NCBI GenBank assembly: GCA_963377175.1
Contig: CAUJNA010003324.1
Span: forward strand, 624,567 to 688,566
DNA length: 64,000 nt
Origin: Effrenium voratum
Lineage: Eukaryota > Sar > Dinophyceae > Suessiales > Symbiodiniaceae
Direction: 5' to 3'
Shown piece after piece: positions 9,953-21,069 of this stretch (position 1 is the first letter of the stretch; each line of letters begins with the position of its first letter). The notes under the pieces are model-generated. The model saw only the letters and a program-made list of their open reading frames with translations, had not been told where the DNA came from and searched no databases. Made by a program: the position numbers and the translations under genes.

Positions 9953-10055
9953 CATCATGCTCGTCATCATCAACCTCCTCCTCATCCTCATCATCATCAT
10001 CAACATCATCATGGTCGTCGTCATCGCCATCGTCATCGTCATCATTATCATCAAC
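9256..10055 (+). repeat. (TCA)n satellite with embedded 22-bp anchor
   Basis: About 800 bp of TCA triplets within PARP intron 1. Seven copies of an anchor beginning CCTCGTCATCATCAACC (one with G first) start at 9360, 9514, 9605, 9685, 9736, 9851 and 9960. This shows amplification of larger blocks, not simple slippage. Long Ile, His, Met and Asp frames here are artefacts. Confidence 0.95.
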
Positions 10056-10076
10056 AAGAACAAAAACAAACAGTGT

Positions 10077-10078
<2 letters not shown>

Positions 10079-10118
<40 letters not shown>
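10079..10118 (+). repeat. (CAG)13 microsatellite
   Basis: About thirteen CAG triplets followed by CAA/CAG-rich sequence to 10200, inside the same intron. Confidence 0.93.
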
Positions 10119-10119
<1 letters not shown>

Positions 10120-10440
10120 ACGGCAACAGCAACTGCAACATCGAAACCAAAACCAAAACAACAGCAGCAGGAGCAACCACAACTACAACAACCACGACGA
10201 CTATATACACTGACTACAGCGAATCCCGGCATTACAGCGACTGCAGAACGGTAGTTGAAATAACTGCAAAAGCTTCGACAACGACGAAGCAGCGTCCCAA
10301 GGACGAAACAACAAGAATAACAACAGCAGGTACAAGAATCCGAAGCTGAAGAAAATAGGACAAAAAGGATTGGCAAAAAGACAACAAACTATCGGAACTA
10401 AGGCAGCAAACCATGTCGGGGTCAAGCCAAGTCGTCCCGC

Positions 10441-10534
10441 CTGTACCCGCCTTTGCGGGCTTAAAATTGGACGCGCAAATGCCCCGGAGGTTAACCGGCG
10501 CGCTGCCATGGAAGCAGCGCCATTCATTGCAGTC
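10441..10534 (-). CDS. PARP catalytic domain, exon 1 of those found (HGS motif)
   Basis: 94 nt starting GAC after a GTGAG acceptor and ending ACAG before a GC donor. It reads NEWRCFHGSAPVNLRGICAS, then NFKPAKAG. In PARPs the N-E-x4-FHG(T/S) segment supplies the NAD-binding His and Gly/Ser of the H-Y-E signature, followed by a helix and an I...F...aG turn, as here. The split glycine codon joins exon 2 perfectly (G plus GC). The 1.4-kb GC-AG intron holds the TCA and CAG arrays. Exons encoding any N-terminal domains lie at higher coordinates and were not recognised. Confidence 0.78.
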
Positions 10535-12702
10535 CTCACGTTTCATGAGATGCGGCTGTTGACTCCAAAGAAACGCAGACAATTGCGTGGGTCAAGCAAA
10601 TCCCAGGATGGGGGAAATGTCATGAAGTCGCCTGGTATGCGTCAAAGACTCCAGGTGCTGTTCGTCTTAAATGAGTGAGTCTCGTGGTTGTGTGGCAAGG
10701 TTAAAAGTAATTCGACCGAAACTCACAACATAAATTCTGCCAGCCGTCCGGAAAGGCCCACCCCGCACATGAAGACTTTCACTGGCAACTGCACCAGCCT
10801 CCAAGAGGCGCATAATACCAGTGGTATCACAAGATCCCTAAATCGTGCAGCACATGCCCTTTTCATCTTTTGCGAAGCCTTTCCCAAGCCTCTCCGTTCC
10901 AGCTTGCAACCTGCTGGCCTTCATTAGGAAGAACTGCCCTCGTGTGGCCTTTCTGCCATCTAGAAATTGAGATCGCGAGCTGTGGGATCCCTAGATATGT
11001 ATGCAAGTCATGTGTGCAGCATGTAGGAGACAAGCTGAGTTGAAACATTCGGGGAATCGATGCAGGCAGCCAAGGCAACTCTGCTGCTCTGCGGTCCTTG
11101 TCCAGAGGCTCATCGAGGTCAGAGGCGCCTTGGAATCGGATCGAAGCGCCGAAGCGCCCTGTGCCCTGCCTTCGGGTTTCCACAAAAAGTTGGCGACGTC
11201 AGCCCGTCGGACAACCTGTTTGCCTGATGCGAAGCAGCCGAGACCTGAGGTCAAAACCTTTAGGGGTAGACGGTAAACCGCCAAACCGCCAAACCCAAGC
11301 TGCATTCACAGCCAAGCTGCTGGGAATCCTCAGGAGTCCTCAGGAATCCTCAGGAATCCAATCACAGCCAAGCTGCTTAGCAGAGAGGGCTGCGGAAACT
11401 CCTCGCCCCGCGCACATTCGGAGCGAATCGCTTGCTTCAGCAAGCAGTACCTGCATGTACGTGAACAGAGCGTTGAGTGACTTGAGACGCTAGCGTATTA
11501 TATTGGAAATGCAACTTTCAGAAACGCTGTTTAGGGAGGCCATGTCTGGAAAGTGTGATCGGAATTTTCTGTCACATGGAGGCAAGAGAATCCGCCAACA
11601 CGAGGCTCTTGTTGGTGCTCGAAACTTTGGTCACGAACTGTCTCTCCTAATTTGCATGCGGTGGCCCTGCATGTTCAACGACCACCCAAGCTGGGCCGTT
11701 CCTCGTTGTCACAACGCGCCTTCGCCACAACTCAGGGCTCTGATTCCTGGCGGTTGAAGCAAGCAGCACATGACCACAATTAACTTGACCACAATCCAAT
11801 TGCTGAATTTTCAAAAGCGGCTAATAGGCGAGGCCACGCTTCATTGGAGCCTCTGAAAGGCCTTCGCCTGACTGGCACCCTGGCACCCTGGCCTGTAAGC
11901 TGCTTGCAGCATGAAGCCATTGGGCACCTCAGACTCTGAGACTGCTCTGAGACTGCTCAAGGCTCACAACGCTCGTGGGATGGTCAGATATCAAAAGTTC
12001 ACCTCGTGCCCCATGTTCTGGCTTCCTGCCGTCGTCAAAACATGTTTGGGCGATTGAAATCACCGAACCCCCTTCCTTTTTTCCTGTGCCCCCATCTGGC
12101 ACCCTCTAAGCTGTCTGGCAGGGCAACGATTCTTGGCAGCACAAGCCCAAGAGCAGCCGTGCACACCGTGCAGCCTGCGAGCAAGCGGCATGTCTTTTCT
12201 GGCAAGGGTACGTGGGTCAAAATCAGTCCCTGTCGCCGCGTACAGCTGCTCAGTGACTTCAAGTAAAACGACAGGGCAAGCATTGATTGGAGAACCCAGT
12301 ATGCAAAGCATATAAGAAGTGAAAAGGTCAAAGAGATATGTTTGTCTTTCCATCAGTTGTGCATCAAGTGTCCTATCACTTTGCTCTTTCCCTAGAGATG
12401 GAGGTACCATCGTCCCCTCTCCTTCCATGCTGCTCACAGCCCCCAGCCCTTCGTCAGCCGAGCCTGCAACCTCTGTCCCTTGTCCTGGGCGGGCATCTGG
12501 GACCGCTAACCAAAGGCCTTCAACAGCCATGTCACACCTGCGGCTTCCAAGCTTGCGAATTGTTCATTCCAAGCTGCAACCGAACTCATTTCAGGGATTG
12601 ACCTGGTCATCCTTGTTCATTTAACCAAGGCTGGATCTGAGGGAGCCACCTGCACTTCGCACGTCGGTCTACCGCTCGCTGACGGCTGGGGCCCGGGCCA
12701 GT
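10535..12702. other. No supportable gene; strand-ambiguous coding-like patches
   Basis: At 11050-11275 both strands have open, G/C-third-position frames: plus QRLIEVRGALESDRS, minus GKQVVRRADVANFLW. At 12100-12260 the minus frame reads LYAATGTDFDPRTLARKD. At 11310-11365 there is a short CTCAGGAATC repeat. N-terminal PARP exons could lie here, but none can be fixed. Confidence 0.4.
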
Positions 12703-12885
12703 TGTCATGACTCTTGTGGCTGCTGTTCAGCATGCTCTGGAGGCGTCCTAGCAGCTCCTGCGCTGAATGATTGTGCTTCGCAGCTGACCGACTTGCAGCG
12801 CTTAGATGAGTGTCTCCGTTTAACAGACAGCCTGGTCATAAAATCCGTCGTGGTGGAAGCCTCTGACCGAGCTGTCGAACTATGA
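12703..12885 (+). CDS. Unassigned open block
   Basis: Plus frame open for 61 codons to a TGA, with no ATG at its start. The second half, SQLTDLQRLDECLRLTDSLV, then VVVEASDRAVEL, has a protein-like amphipathic pattern. An internal acceptor (TCGCAG then CTGACC) could start a shorter terminal exon. No family recognised. Confidence 0.25.
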   Translation, partial: CHDSCGCCSACSGGVLAAPALNDCASQLTDLQRLDECLRLTDSLVIKSVVVEASDRAVEL

Positions 12886-14458
12886 AGTTTACGTCCCAAT
12901 CGCATCTAAACTTCATTATGTCCCCACGGGAAGGTCAAGTGTAAAAAAGTCAACTCTGCCAGCGTATTGCTTTGCCAGAACAATGACGTGAATCGGACAT
13001 GGGACATGGTTTCGCTCATGCGCCCCTTCCCTTTCCAATCCTCCTGAAAAGTCAAATTCGGAATATATAATAATTTATTCCGCATGAAGCTTGAACATTT
13101 TGGGGAGTCCTTGCTCAAGCAGGAAACAGCTCCGGAAAGGAGAGGCCAACGGTTGACCAGCTCCATCCAACCGTCCTGGTTCGTAACCTCCACCAGGCCC
13201 TCACACCCTGGCAGCCACGCGAGCGGAGGCGCGCAAATGCTGCTGTAGGTGTCCTGATAGAAACTGCGGCTGAGGCAGGCGGTGTCAGCTTCAGCACCCA
13301 AAAATGGCAATGCCGATCAAAGGGTTCCCCTGTCCACCTGAAAGGAATCATGTCTCCACCCGGAGTAATTAGCATTGTGTGTCGGCGAGGTGACGTGGCT
13401 CTAGCACATGCTCTAGCCCAATTTTCGAATGTGCAAGTATGTGGAAGTTGTGCAAGGCTTTTTGCTGGAAAACAAAACGAAACCAACCCTTGAACGACCT
13501 GCACCTTCCCCCAATGTCCCTCCCTCTGTTCCAGCCAGTGGCAGGTCCTCTGCATAATCGGACCGGTGCATGCTCAGCTTATGACCGCCTCGGTCCAAAG
13601 TCCCTCCCTGAAGTCTGCTGACAGGCCAATGCTTCCGTGGAACATGGCCAAAACGGCCATGGGAAATATGCCATCCGCCGGGTTGTTTGTAACAGCCAAC
13701 CAACTTTGCCCAATCCGGCCCAAGCCAGGCTGATGCCCTCTGCAGTCCGATTTCTTGTACCGATCGAGTTGCCACTGCCGTAAGCTTCGCAGACACTGAG
13801 GCAGGCGCAGCGGCAGATCATCCCTGCGCAAGGGGTTGACCATTTTCCCTGGAACACGCTCTGCCCACAACCCTGAACGACTGGACCATAGAAGCGTGCT
13901 CAGTATCGTCTGCAAATCTCAAATCGGCAGAGGCAAAGACGCAAGAATCCCACATGCGTCTCAAAATGTTGAGCTCCTTTTGGGCTAATCTTCCAAAAAG
14001 TTCAATAGTTGTGAAGTTGTCTTTTAAGGCCCTATTCAGCGGCACCTTCCGAACGCTTGTCCGCATCGAAGCATGAGCAGCTGCAGGTATACTCCTGGCA
14101 AGGCAAGAGATGGGCTTGCCTTGCGCTTGCCTTGCAAGCTCCAGGAATCCAAGGCTCATCGCACAATCACAGGGGTTGCACCAAGTGACCACAAAAAAAA
14201 AAAAAAAAAACGATTCAAGAGCAGCTCATATCACCAAAGTTCAGCCTTGGAGACTCACCAAGGGTAAGAAAGCAACCCCTGCAACTGTTTTTCATGAGTG
14301 TGCATATGTCAAATCTCACGGTGCATCTGCCTGATCAAGTCCTGCCGACGACAAGCTCTCTCGCACGAGGCACCAATACATCTGATGACTTGCTGGTGAT
14401 AGTACGGTCACTCAACCTCAAGCCCCAGGCTCCTCGTCTCCGTCCTCTCCGTTGTTGA
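12886..14458. other. No supportable gene
   Basis: Contains an A18 run at 14190-14208. Weak open patches are minus GLVEVTNQDGWMELVNR near 13.2 kb and plus AEAKTQESHMRLKML near 13.95 kb. Neither has a splice or motif pattern strong enough to call. Confidence 0.4.
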
Positions 14459-14950
14459 TCAGCCGGATTCGGAACCTGCGTTGTGGGAAAAATGGTCGAA
14501 AACATGCCAAGAATGCAAAGCACACCACGAAGGCAGGACGTTCATCACATGCAGAAACTGTCTGGATCCGACTGGGCCTGGTCGAATTATTCCCTCGTAT
14601 GATCTCCGGTCTGCTGAGGTTTCAAGGTTGTCAGAGTTCTTGCTGAGGATGTCGAGGGGTGCGTATCTTTGGCTTGAAGCGTCAGTTTCGGCGCTTGGGG
14701 ATTTACTGCCAAGCTGTGCTGGTGGTTCGTCATGTGCAATATTCGGGTCCTTCCCGAAAGCTGACGCAAACGCCTCGGTTTGCAGCCCTGTCAGCTTTTC
14801 GTAGACCTTTGCTGTGGCCCGCACACACCGCTCTCTGTTCCATTGCAGGCACTGCAGGTTGATACATGCTCGCTTGACACTCTCATGCTTTCCTTTTGGG
14901 ATGATTTGCTCGAGCATCAATCGCAACTTGGCAATGCAAAAACGGCACAA
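14459..14950 (-). CDS. Unassigned 163-codon open frame
   Basis: The longest clean, non-repetitive minus frame in its neighbourhood. It starts at an ATG and runs into the sequence 3' of 14459. The N-terminal half is basic and helical in character (CRFCIAKLRLMLEQ; CVRATAKVYEKL), then a Ser/Asp-rich stretch follows. No domain is recognised. The plus frames over the same region are broken. It could be part of a decayed mobile element or a single long exon. Confidence 0.3.
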   Translation of the reverse strand: MCRFCIAKLRLMLEQIIPKGKHESVKRACINLQCLQWNRERCVRATAKVYEKLTGLQTEAFASAFGKDPNIAHDEPPAQLGSKSPSAETDASSQRYAPLDILSKNSDNLETSADRRSYEGIIRPGPVGSRQFLHVMNVLPSWCALHSWHVFDHFSHNAGSESG

Positions 14951-15379
14951 GAACGACTGTTAAGCAAACAAGTCACAATTAAGAAGCGCCAGCGCTGGGT
15001 CTTCATCAAAATCATGACCCCCGGTTGGCGCGTTGCCATCCCTAAGTTCGGCGTTCAAGGTTGATTTGGGGTCGTTTCAGAGTGGGTCTTTAGTCACAAC
15101 ATATAAGGCCTACGAGGATTCGGGTGCATTCGAGATTGCTCTCCCCGACGCAGCTGCAAAATGGCCTCAAGTTCTTAATGCCTTGCTTTGCCTTTGCTCC
15201 GAAAGAAGCCCGCAAGGCGTGCACCATGATAACTTTCTTCAGGGCCATATAGCGCTAGAGTCATTCTCATGGACTTCTGCACCTTCCTGCAATTTGGACC
15301 ATTCAGCACTTAATCTTGAATCAGTGTTGAATCTTAAACCCTAAACAACCTCAGAATCCGAACCCTCCGTACGCCTCGG

Positions 15380-15560
15380 TTCGGTTCCCCGGACTCCGCC
15401 TGCAAGGCCGCGGCGCTCCCTTGGGCTCCAAGCCCAGCGGCAGCGCCAGGCTCAGCGACTCAGCCAGCGGCGACGGAGTGCGACGTGCAACCCTCGCTGA
15501 CTCTCCCGACCGCGAATGCAGGCTCGTGTTTGGCTTTGCTCTTTTCCCAGATGTTGATCT
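15380..15560. other. GC-rich exon-like block, strand ambiguous
   Basis: Both strands are open with G/C third positions: plus LGSKPSGSARLSDSASGDG, minus LAESLSLALPLGLEPKG. The composition contrasts with the flanks and suggests a coding exon of a disordered protein, but the strand cannot be chosen by eye. Confidence 0.3.
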
Positions 15561-16109
15561 CTGTTCATACTTGTTTGGAATGCTTATATCTTGTCATCTC
15601 TTGATAAATATACATAGGTACTGGCGCGTTTACAAAAATATGTACAAATGGGTTGTATATACGGGCAAGCCTGATGCTCTGAACGGCAGGCCAAAGCGCA
15701 GGGAAGATCTTCCAAGTGGGGCAATGTGTGTCCATGACCCAGCACAAAAACATTCAGAAAGCGAGCACAAAGTGCCATAGCAAATATGGTCACTTCAACA
15801 GCATCTACGTGTTTGGATTTTAAATGACGCAGACTAAACTAAGTGTGATTGACATTTGCCCAAGTCGTCCAAAGCTTTGTTTGTACATAGCCCAAGCTTG
15901 AACTGAAAGCTTCCTTGGACTGAATTTTGCGCGTAGCAAATCTAGATTTCAGCCGTCAAAAGAACGGAACAAAATATTTCGCTTCGAGCAATCCCCACCC
16001 TCCACACTCACGAGCTTACGGCCGTTACAACAAATTCCTCCGCATCCTAGAGACTTCGACTCCAAATTCTCGTCGGCCCTTTTGGACATTAAGCAAAACC
16101 AGACTAGCG

Positions 16110-16632
16110 AGCTGCTCTGGCGGGGCTGGCCGGATACTCGGCAGGATCCACCGGCAAGGGATACTCAGCGGGACGCGGGATCCACTGGCGGGCTGCTCTG
16201 ATGGGTCCACTGGCGAGCTACTCTGGCGGGATACTCGGCGGGATCCACTGGCGAGCTACTCTGGGATACTCAGTGGGATACTCGGCGGGACCCACTGGCC
16301 GGCTGCTCTGGTGGGATACTCGGCGGGATACTCGGCGGGATCCACTGGCGAGCCGCTTTGGCGGGATAGGGATACTTGGCGGGATCCACTGGCTAGCCGC
16401 TCTGGCGGGATACTCGGCGGGATCCACTGGCGAGCCGCTCTGGTGGGATACTCGGCGGGATCCACTGGCGAGCCGCTCTGGCGGGATACTTGGCGGGATC
16501 CACTGGCGAGCAGCTCTGGCGGGATACTGGGCGGGATCCAGTGGCGAGCAGCTCTGGCGGGGGATCCACTGGCGAGCTGCTCTGGCGGGATACTCGGCGG
16601 GATCGACTGGCGAGCTGCTCTGGCGGGATAAT
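16110..16632. repeat. Minisatellite, 38-bp unit
   Basis: The unit contains GATACTCGGCGGGATCCACT, then GGCGAGCCGCTCTGGCG. Successive GATCC sites at 16383, 16421 and 16459 show a 38-bp period. Truncated units of about 22 bp occur at the left end. Because 38 is not a multiple of three, all frames are visited, which explains the long repetitive ORFs on both strands. Confidence 0.95.
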
Positions 16633-17053
16633 GGGTGGGGGCGTGGTGTAGAAGCATCGCAAACACGGATTCCAACATAAAACCTAACAACCCCTTCCTG
16701 TCGGGTGGGGAAAAAAGGCTCCTCATCAGCCGTTGACAATGTTGACTTGCCCTTGGTCGACCCCTCTTCAAACCTGTTTTCCCTGAAAGCAAGTTAAGCT
16801 TCTGCTATCGATAGAACTTACACTACATGCTTCCCTCAGCTTTTTGAGGCCTTGTTCACAATTGTATGTCCATCTCCGAGAAAACAACCAGAGGTCTGTC
16901 AACTCTTCCCATGTGCTAATCTGCCTCTGCCTCCCAGATTCCGGAAAATACCAAACCATTACTCCTTACAAACAGCCAAAAGCAGCCGCACGCTCAAGCA
17001 CATCCAGCCCGGACAACCTGATTTGAAAAGGCTGCTTTTTCAATGATTGACAC

Positions 17054-17161
17054 CCATGGCCCCGGTAGCGTTTCAATCAAAGCCCTCGCCTCCGCAAAGT
17101 GCGCGAACTCGCTGAAGTTCACGAAGCCCGTGCAGGGCCCCCCAGCTGTTTCCCAGGCCTC
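17054..17161 (-). CDS. Exon resembling an RNA-recognition motif (RRM)
   Basis: 108 nt, phase 0 at both ends, starting GAG after a CGCAG acceptor and ending TGG before a GTGTCA donor. It reads EAWETAGGPCTGFVNFSEFA, then HFAEARALIE. The G-FVNF core followed by an A-x2-A-rich helix matches RNP1 and helix 2 of an RRM. The frame is also open upstream (FLVRVKALRAQ), which would supply the preceding beta strand, so the exon may be longer. Flanking RRM exons were not found. Confidence 0.42.
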
Positions 17162-17545
17162 CTGCGCTCGCAGTGCTTTCACGCGAACCAAAAAGTGACT
17201 CCACGGCATGTCTTTCACGATGCAAAAGATTGGTTTAGATGACACCCCATAGTTGATCTGGAATCGTAGGCGCTGGAGAAAGGCCCGTGCCTACTTTAAA
17301 CTATCGACCCAAGTCAACAACTGTGGCTTAGGTGACACACTTAGCCTTTCCTGCAGTGTTGCAGAGACGCAAAGCTAGCTGGATGTGGTGTGTTCCTGCC
17401 AGTCCCTTTGCGGAAAACGACTAGTTGGTTGATCCAAGGTCACGGCGGTTGAAGCTGAGATTGACCAGAAACGGTGCCACCCTCCATCCAAACTTTAAGC
17501 ACTAGCACTGCGCTGCTGTTACAATGATGGCATAGCAATGCTGAC

Positions 17546-17616
<71 letters not shown>
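17546..17616 (+). repeat. (GAT)23 microsatellite
   Basis: Uninterrupted GAT triplets. Poly-Ser and poly-His frames on minus are artefacts. Confidence 0.95.
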
Positions 17617-17619
17617 CGA

Positions 17620-19113
17620 CGGCAATGCTGATAAGGAGGAGAACTGAACGAGAAAAAGGACAGGGGAGAGGACAAACAAGAGGAAGACAGCTTTAAAAAC
17701 CATGATGCCCTCAAGCCATCCCTGGATAGTGCGGATGATGACTGAATTGAATGACATTTTGAACGATTCTGATACTGAAGCAACCGAAATGTCGTGGTGG
17801 TGTAAGCTAAAGTCTAATCTAAGCCCGCAACTCACCCAAGTGTAGGCGCTTGGAGTTGTAGGCATGATAATTCAACAAAACTCGCTGGCGATAGTTTTTG
17901 CGCCTCTAGTGGCGGAAGATCTCTGTGGAACAGGCTGCAGCTGTGGAGGGCCAGGGCGAACTCCTGGCAGAGGCGACGTGCCAAACGCGAGGCAAATCCA
18001 AGCCCCGTGCCATCTCTCTAAGGGCGCAAAGCAGAGGCAGGACGTAGGACAGGAGTCGTTGTACATCTACCCGAAGCCTTGCAACCAAAAGACGATGTAT
18101 ATACCATGTTGAATGAAGAGGCAGCAAAACCTTCCAAACAAAGGTATGAAGAAGTTGAATCCTTTGAGGCCAAGATGATTCTGTCAACTGACTCGCCCCG
18201 CGCAACTCGACTGCGCTTTGTTCCCAGCCGGTCCTCTCTGTCCAAGTGCCCAGACTCTGCTCTGTCGTGATACTGGAAAAGCCTCGGCCGGGACTCATAG
18301 TCGCTCCAGATGTCTTGGGGAGAGTTCCACAGCTCAATGCGGCAACGACTCCCTAGCGAAAAAGATAGGGTTTTTGATGCTAAGCTTTGTTTGTTCACTC
18401 TGTACAAATAGGTCAGCCAACCCCAGGTTCTATCATGTACTCCAATAATCAAGGCAGGTGTATTTGCGAGATGGTCGCAAGTTCCGCCCACACAGCTGCG
18501 CTGGCACCATCTTTCCATCCAAGGCTCTGCCAAAGGCTCTGAAACTCGGGACATTGTCCGCTGCCTGGCCGGGAGCTGCATAGCTGCCGAGCTGAAACAA
18601 GTGCGTGAGCTCTCGTGCTTGCATTTGAAGCATACTGCTGGACCACGTGCGGCCCAATTTGAGCACAAGACGGGCCAGGGACAGTCCCCTTTTCGTGACA
18701 AGTTGTTGAGAAACGCGGCAGTCGTGCGCAGTAGTGCTGGTCATTTTGCTGGACTGAGTTTCTGTGTGTGTGTGTGTGTGCATGTGTATGTGTGTGTGTC
18801 CATCACTTCTTGCGTCTGAAAAAAGTATGTTTCTCCCTTCAAATAGCAAGGGGAGATGGAGAGCGAACACAAAGCTCCATTCAATGAAGCTCCTTGTATT
18901 TGCTGCAGGACTGGAGGACTCCCCAGGATGTACCTGCCCAATTGTTGGTCACTTTTACAGTAGTGCCTTGCATTGCAATTTCAAGCAAGTCAAGTTGCGA
19001 GTACAGTGTTCACTTCAGCTACCGTGGTAGCTGAACTTGGTCGCCTGAGGTGATTCAATTGATAGCTGTTTGAACAATGATGATGTCTGTGCGATTTTAG
19101 CTCGGAGGCCGAC
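17620..19113. other. No supportable gene
   Basis: Long minus frames exist (for example across 18018-18701) but lack third-position bias and recognisable motifs. A (TG)n run lies at 18765-18801. Confidence 0.4.
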
Positions 19114-19227
19114 CCGGGTCCGGACTGCCAACCCCCCCAGACCACCATTGCTGGCGGGCGGCTGAAGGACACGAGGCCGTGTCGGTAGTGGCGGTCCTCG
19201 TACAATATCTCGTCACGAACGGAAGCA
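19114..19227 (-). CDS. Unassigned exon
   Basis: 114 nt between a CCCAG acceptor and a GT donor. It reads SVRDEILYEDRHYRHGLVSF, then PPAMVVWGGWQSGP. Strong G/C third positions and only one open frame of the three on this strand support coding. Family not recognised. Confidence 0.38.
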
Positions 19228-19718
19228 CTGGGGAATTTTGATAGATCGGCTAGATTCCAAGAAAAGCAAAGATGGCATGTGGTCACAGCATGATTGTTGC
19301 CCAACCGAGCTCCCACCATCCACTTGAAGGAAGAGGTCGTGCTGAAAGTAAAGGCTAGGGGTATCTTCTTGGCGCATCCGGAGCTGCATTGTGAGATCAC
19401 AAAGCATCCGTTCTGGCCAAGCAGCGCCCGGGTGCGCAAATTGCTGCAAATGCCAGGAGCTCTTCTGGTAGCAGGCAGCGCCATACTTGCCTCGGTGCAA
19501 CAGGCTGCGGAACAAAATGACGTGTTTGGGAAAGCCTGACAAAACGAAAGGCCCACAATCAGACCTTCCGACTGCTTATGCAATCCACAACAAAGGAACA
19601 ACAAGGTGCCCTTTCTGCAATCGCCTCATCTGAGAGTTTCGAGTCTTTGCAGTTTGCAACAGGTTGTTTTCTTTGAAATATCGGGTGGTGGCTGGATGCA
19701 CGCATCCCCTTGAAACAG

Positions 19719-19866
19719 CGCCTTGCCCGAAAGCGGGGCGAGGTGGTGGCTGAACAAGGTGGAAGGCGACCATGACAGTTCCAAGCTGGGGGCCCTGCAG
19801 GCAGGCACCACTGTGGCCGATTTCGTCACCATGCTGGTGCTGCTGCTCGCCCTGATCCCGAGGGCT
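19719..19866 (+). CDS. Exon with a membrane helix
   Basis: Open from an AAACAG acceptor; the frame runs to a TAA at 19900 if not spliced earlier. It reads ARWWLNKVEGDHDSSKLGAL, then a helix VADFVTMLVLLLALIP. Third positions are almost all G or C, the strongest bias seen on the plus strand in this region. A GC donor near 19866 is assumed. The next plus exon at 20090 probably belongs to the same gene. Family unknown. Confidence 0.42.
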
Positions 19867-20089
19867 GCATTTCTCACAAACAAGATGTCGATGCCTCATT
19901 AAAGCACTGGCATGTCATGCAGGGCCAGGAGTAGAAAGTCACTCACTCCAGCCTTTTTGGAGGGCAACAAATTAATGCCTTCTTGGAATCGAGCCCGTCC
20001 TGCTTGGAAAACTGGCACCCTGGCACGCTCTGAAAAAGCATGCAGCCTGGGTAGCACATGCCCGGGCCCCAGCCAGCCAACTTCTACAG

Positions 20090-20230
20090 CCGGCTCCCGC
20101 CTCATGGGGGAGGATTTGGTGGTCGGCGTGGAGCCCAGCAGCACCTTCGGGGCCTCTCTGCCCATCCACAGCGTCCAGCACCTGAGACCGGCAATCGCAA
20201 GGCTCGCACTTGCAGGCGGCGAGCTAAAGG
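20090..20230 (+). CDS. Exon ending at a canonical GTGAGT donor
   Basis: 141 nt from a TTCTACAG acceptor to AAGG before GTGAGT. It reads RLMGEDLVVGVEPSSTFGAS, then VQHLRPAIARLALAGGELK. Strong third-position G/C. Minus frames here are also open but lack comparable splice sites. Probably continues the gene with the membrane helix at 19.7 kb. Confidence 0.42.
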
Positions 20231-20788
20231 GTGAGTCATGCAGCGGCGGATTGGTTCCAATCAATCTTAAAATTTCTGGCCAAGAGACTGACTACGGACG
20301 CTGGGCTACCGGGAGTCAGGAGTCTTGGGGAACGCTATCTTCTGTTGCTTGACAGCTGTTTGCCAGGAGTTGTCGTTAAACAGCATGAGTCATGCTTCAG
20401 TGAGTGCCCTTCACACAGCAACTAAGGCATGTATGACCTCTTGTGCCGCCTCAGAGCGAATCATATGAATCAGGAAGTGGTTGCCGTACATGTTGCTCTC
20501 ACAGTGATGAGCAGTGATGAGGGCCAGTCACCAATTCTTGCAAAAACAGTGCCAGTTGGCCGGAGCTTGGTGACGGCCTGAGCTTCCAGCCAGACCATCG
20601 ATACGCCACCACCCCAAGGAGAATAGGAAGTATGTCAAAATTAAAAATAATTAGGTGCCTTCGCCTTGTTTGGTCACTTCTAAGCCGAGACAAGCCTGCT
20701 TGTCAACCAAGCGGTTTGGCTCCTGTTCATTTTCAACAAACAGCCCCAACTGCCTCCCCCACTCCCTCCCATTCCCTCCCCATTCCAC

Positions 20789-20843
20789 GGCACGACTCGC
20801 AGAGGTGGAACCCGCAAAGCTTGCAGCTGTGCCGGCGAAAGCC
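20789..20843 (-). CDS. Exon with a Cys4 zinc motif, ZZ-like
   Basis: 55 nt after a TACCCAG acceptor, reading GFRRHSCKLCGFHLCESC, with Cys spacing C-x2-C-x4-C-x2-C. The SC-x-LCGF-LCESC pattern resembles the second half of ZZ-type zinc fingers. The exon at 21070-21174 supplies a preceding CVRC pair. The plus frame over the same bases (EPAKLAAVPAKALG) is also open, so the strand is not certain. Confidence 0.33.
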
Positions 20844-21069
20844 CTGGGTACAAGGGCCACCAAGTCACGACTGATCATGGGAAAATGGGCCGTTTCACTA
20901 GCAGGGGTTGAAATGACACCACTTTTGGGTGGGAACCGGACTGAAACCCCTAGCATTTGCAACAGATCCTGGTAACGGAAAGTATCAGGAAAAAAATGTG
21001 TGCGAAGCCCTGCTTCCGCTTTTGAGTGCCAGATGGAGCCCAACCCCCTCGCCACGGGCCAGTGGCAGA

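Noticed and set aside
9331..10376. Poly-Met/Asp/Ile/His frames on both strands
   Set aside because: TCA triplet satellite, lying inside a PARP intron.
13850..14070. Plus frame AEAKTQESHMRLKML... as a second LINE fragment
   Set aside because: Only a loose resemblance to the region after the reverse-transcriptase palm; no anchoring motif nearby.
18018..18701. 227-codon minus frame
   Set aside because: No third-position bias, no motif, and an overlapping rival frame; consistent with chance at this GC content.
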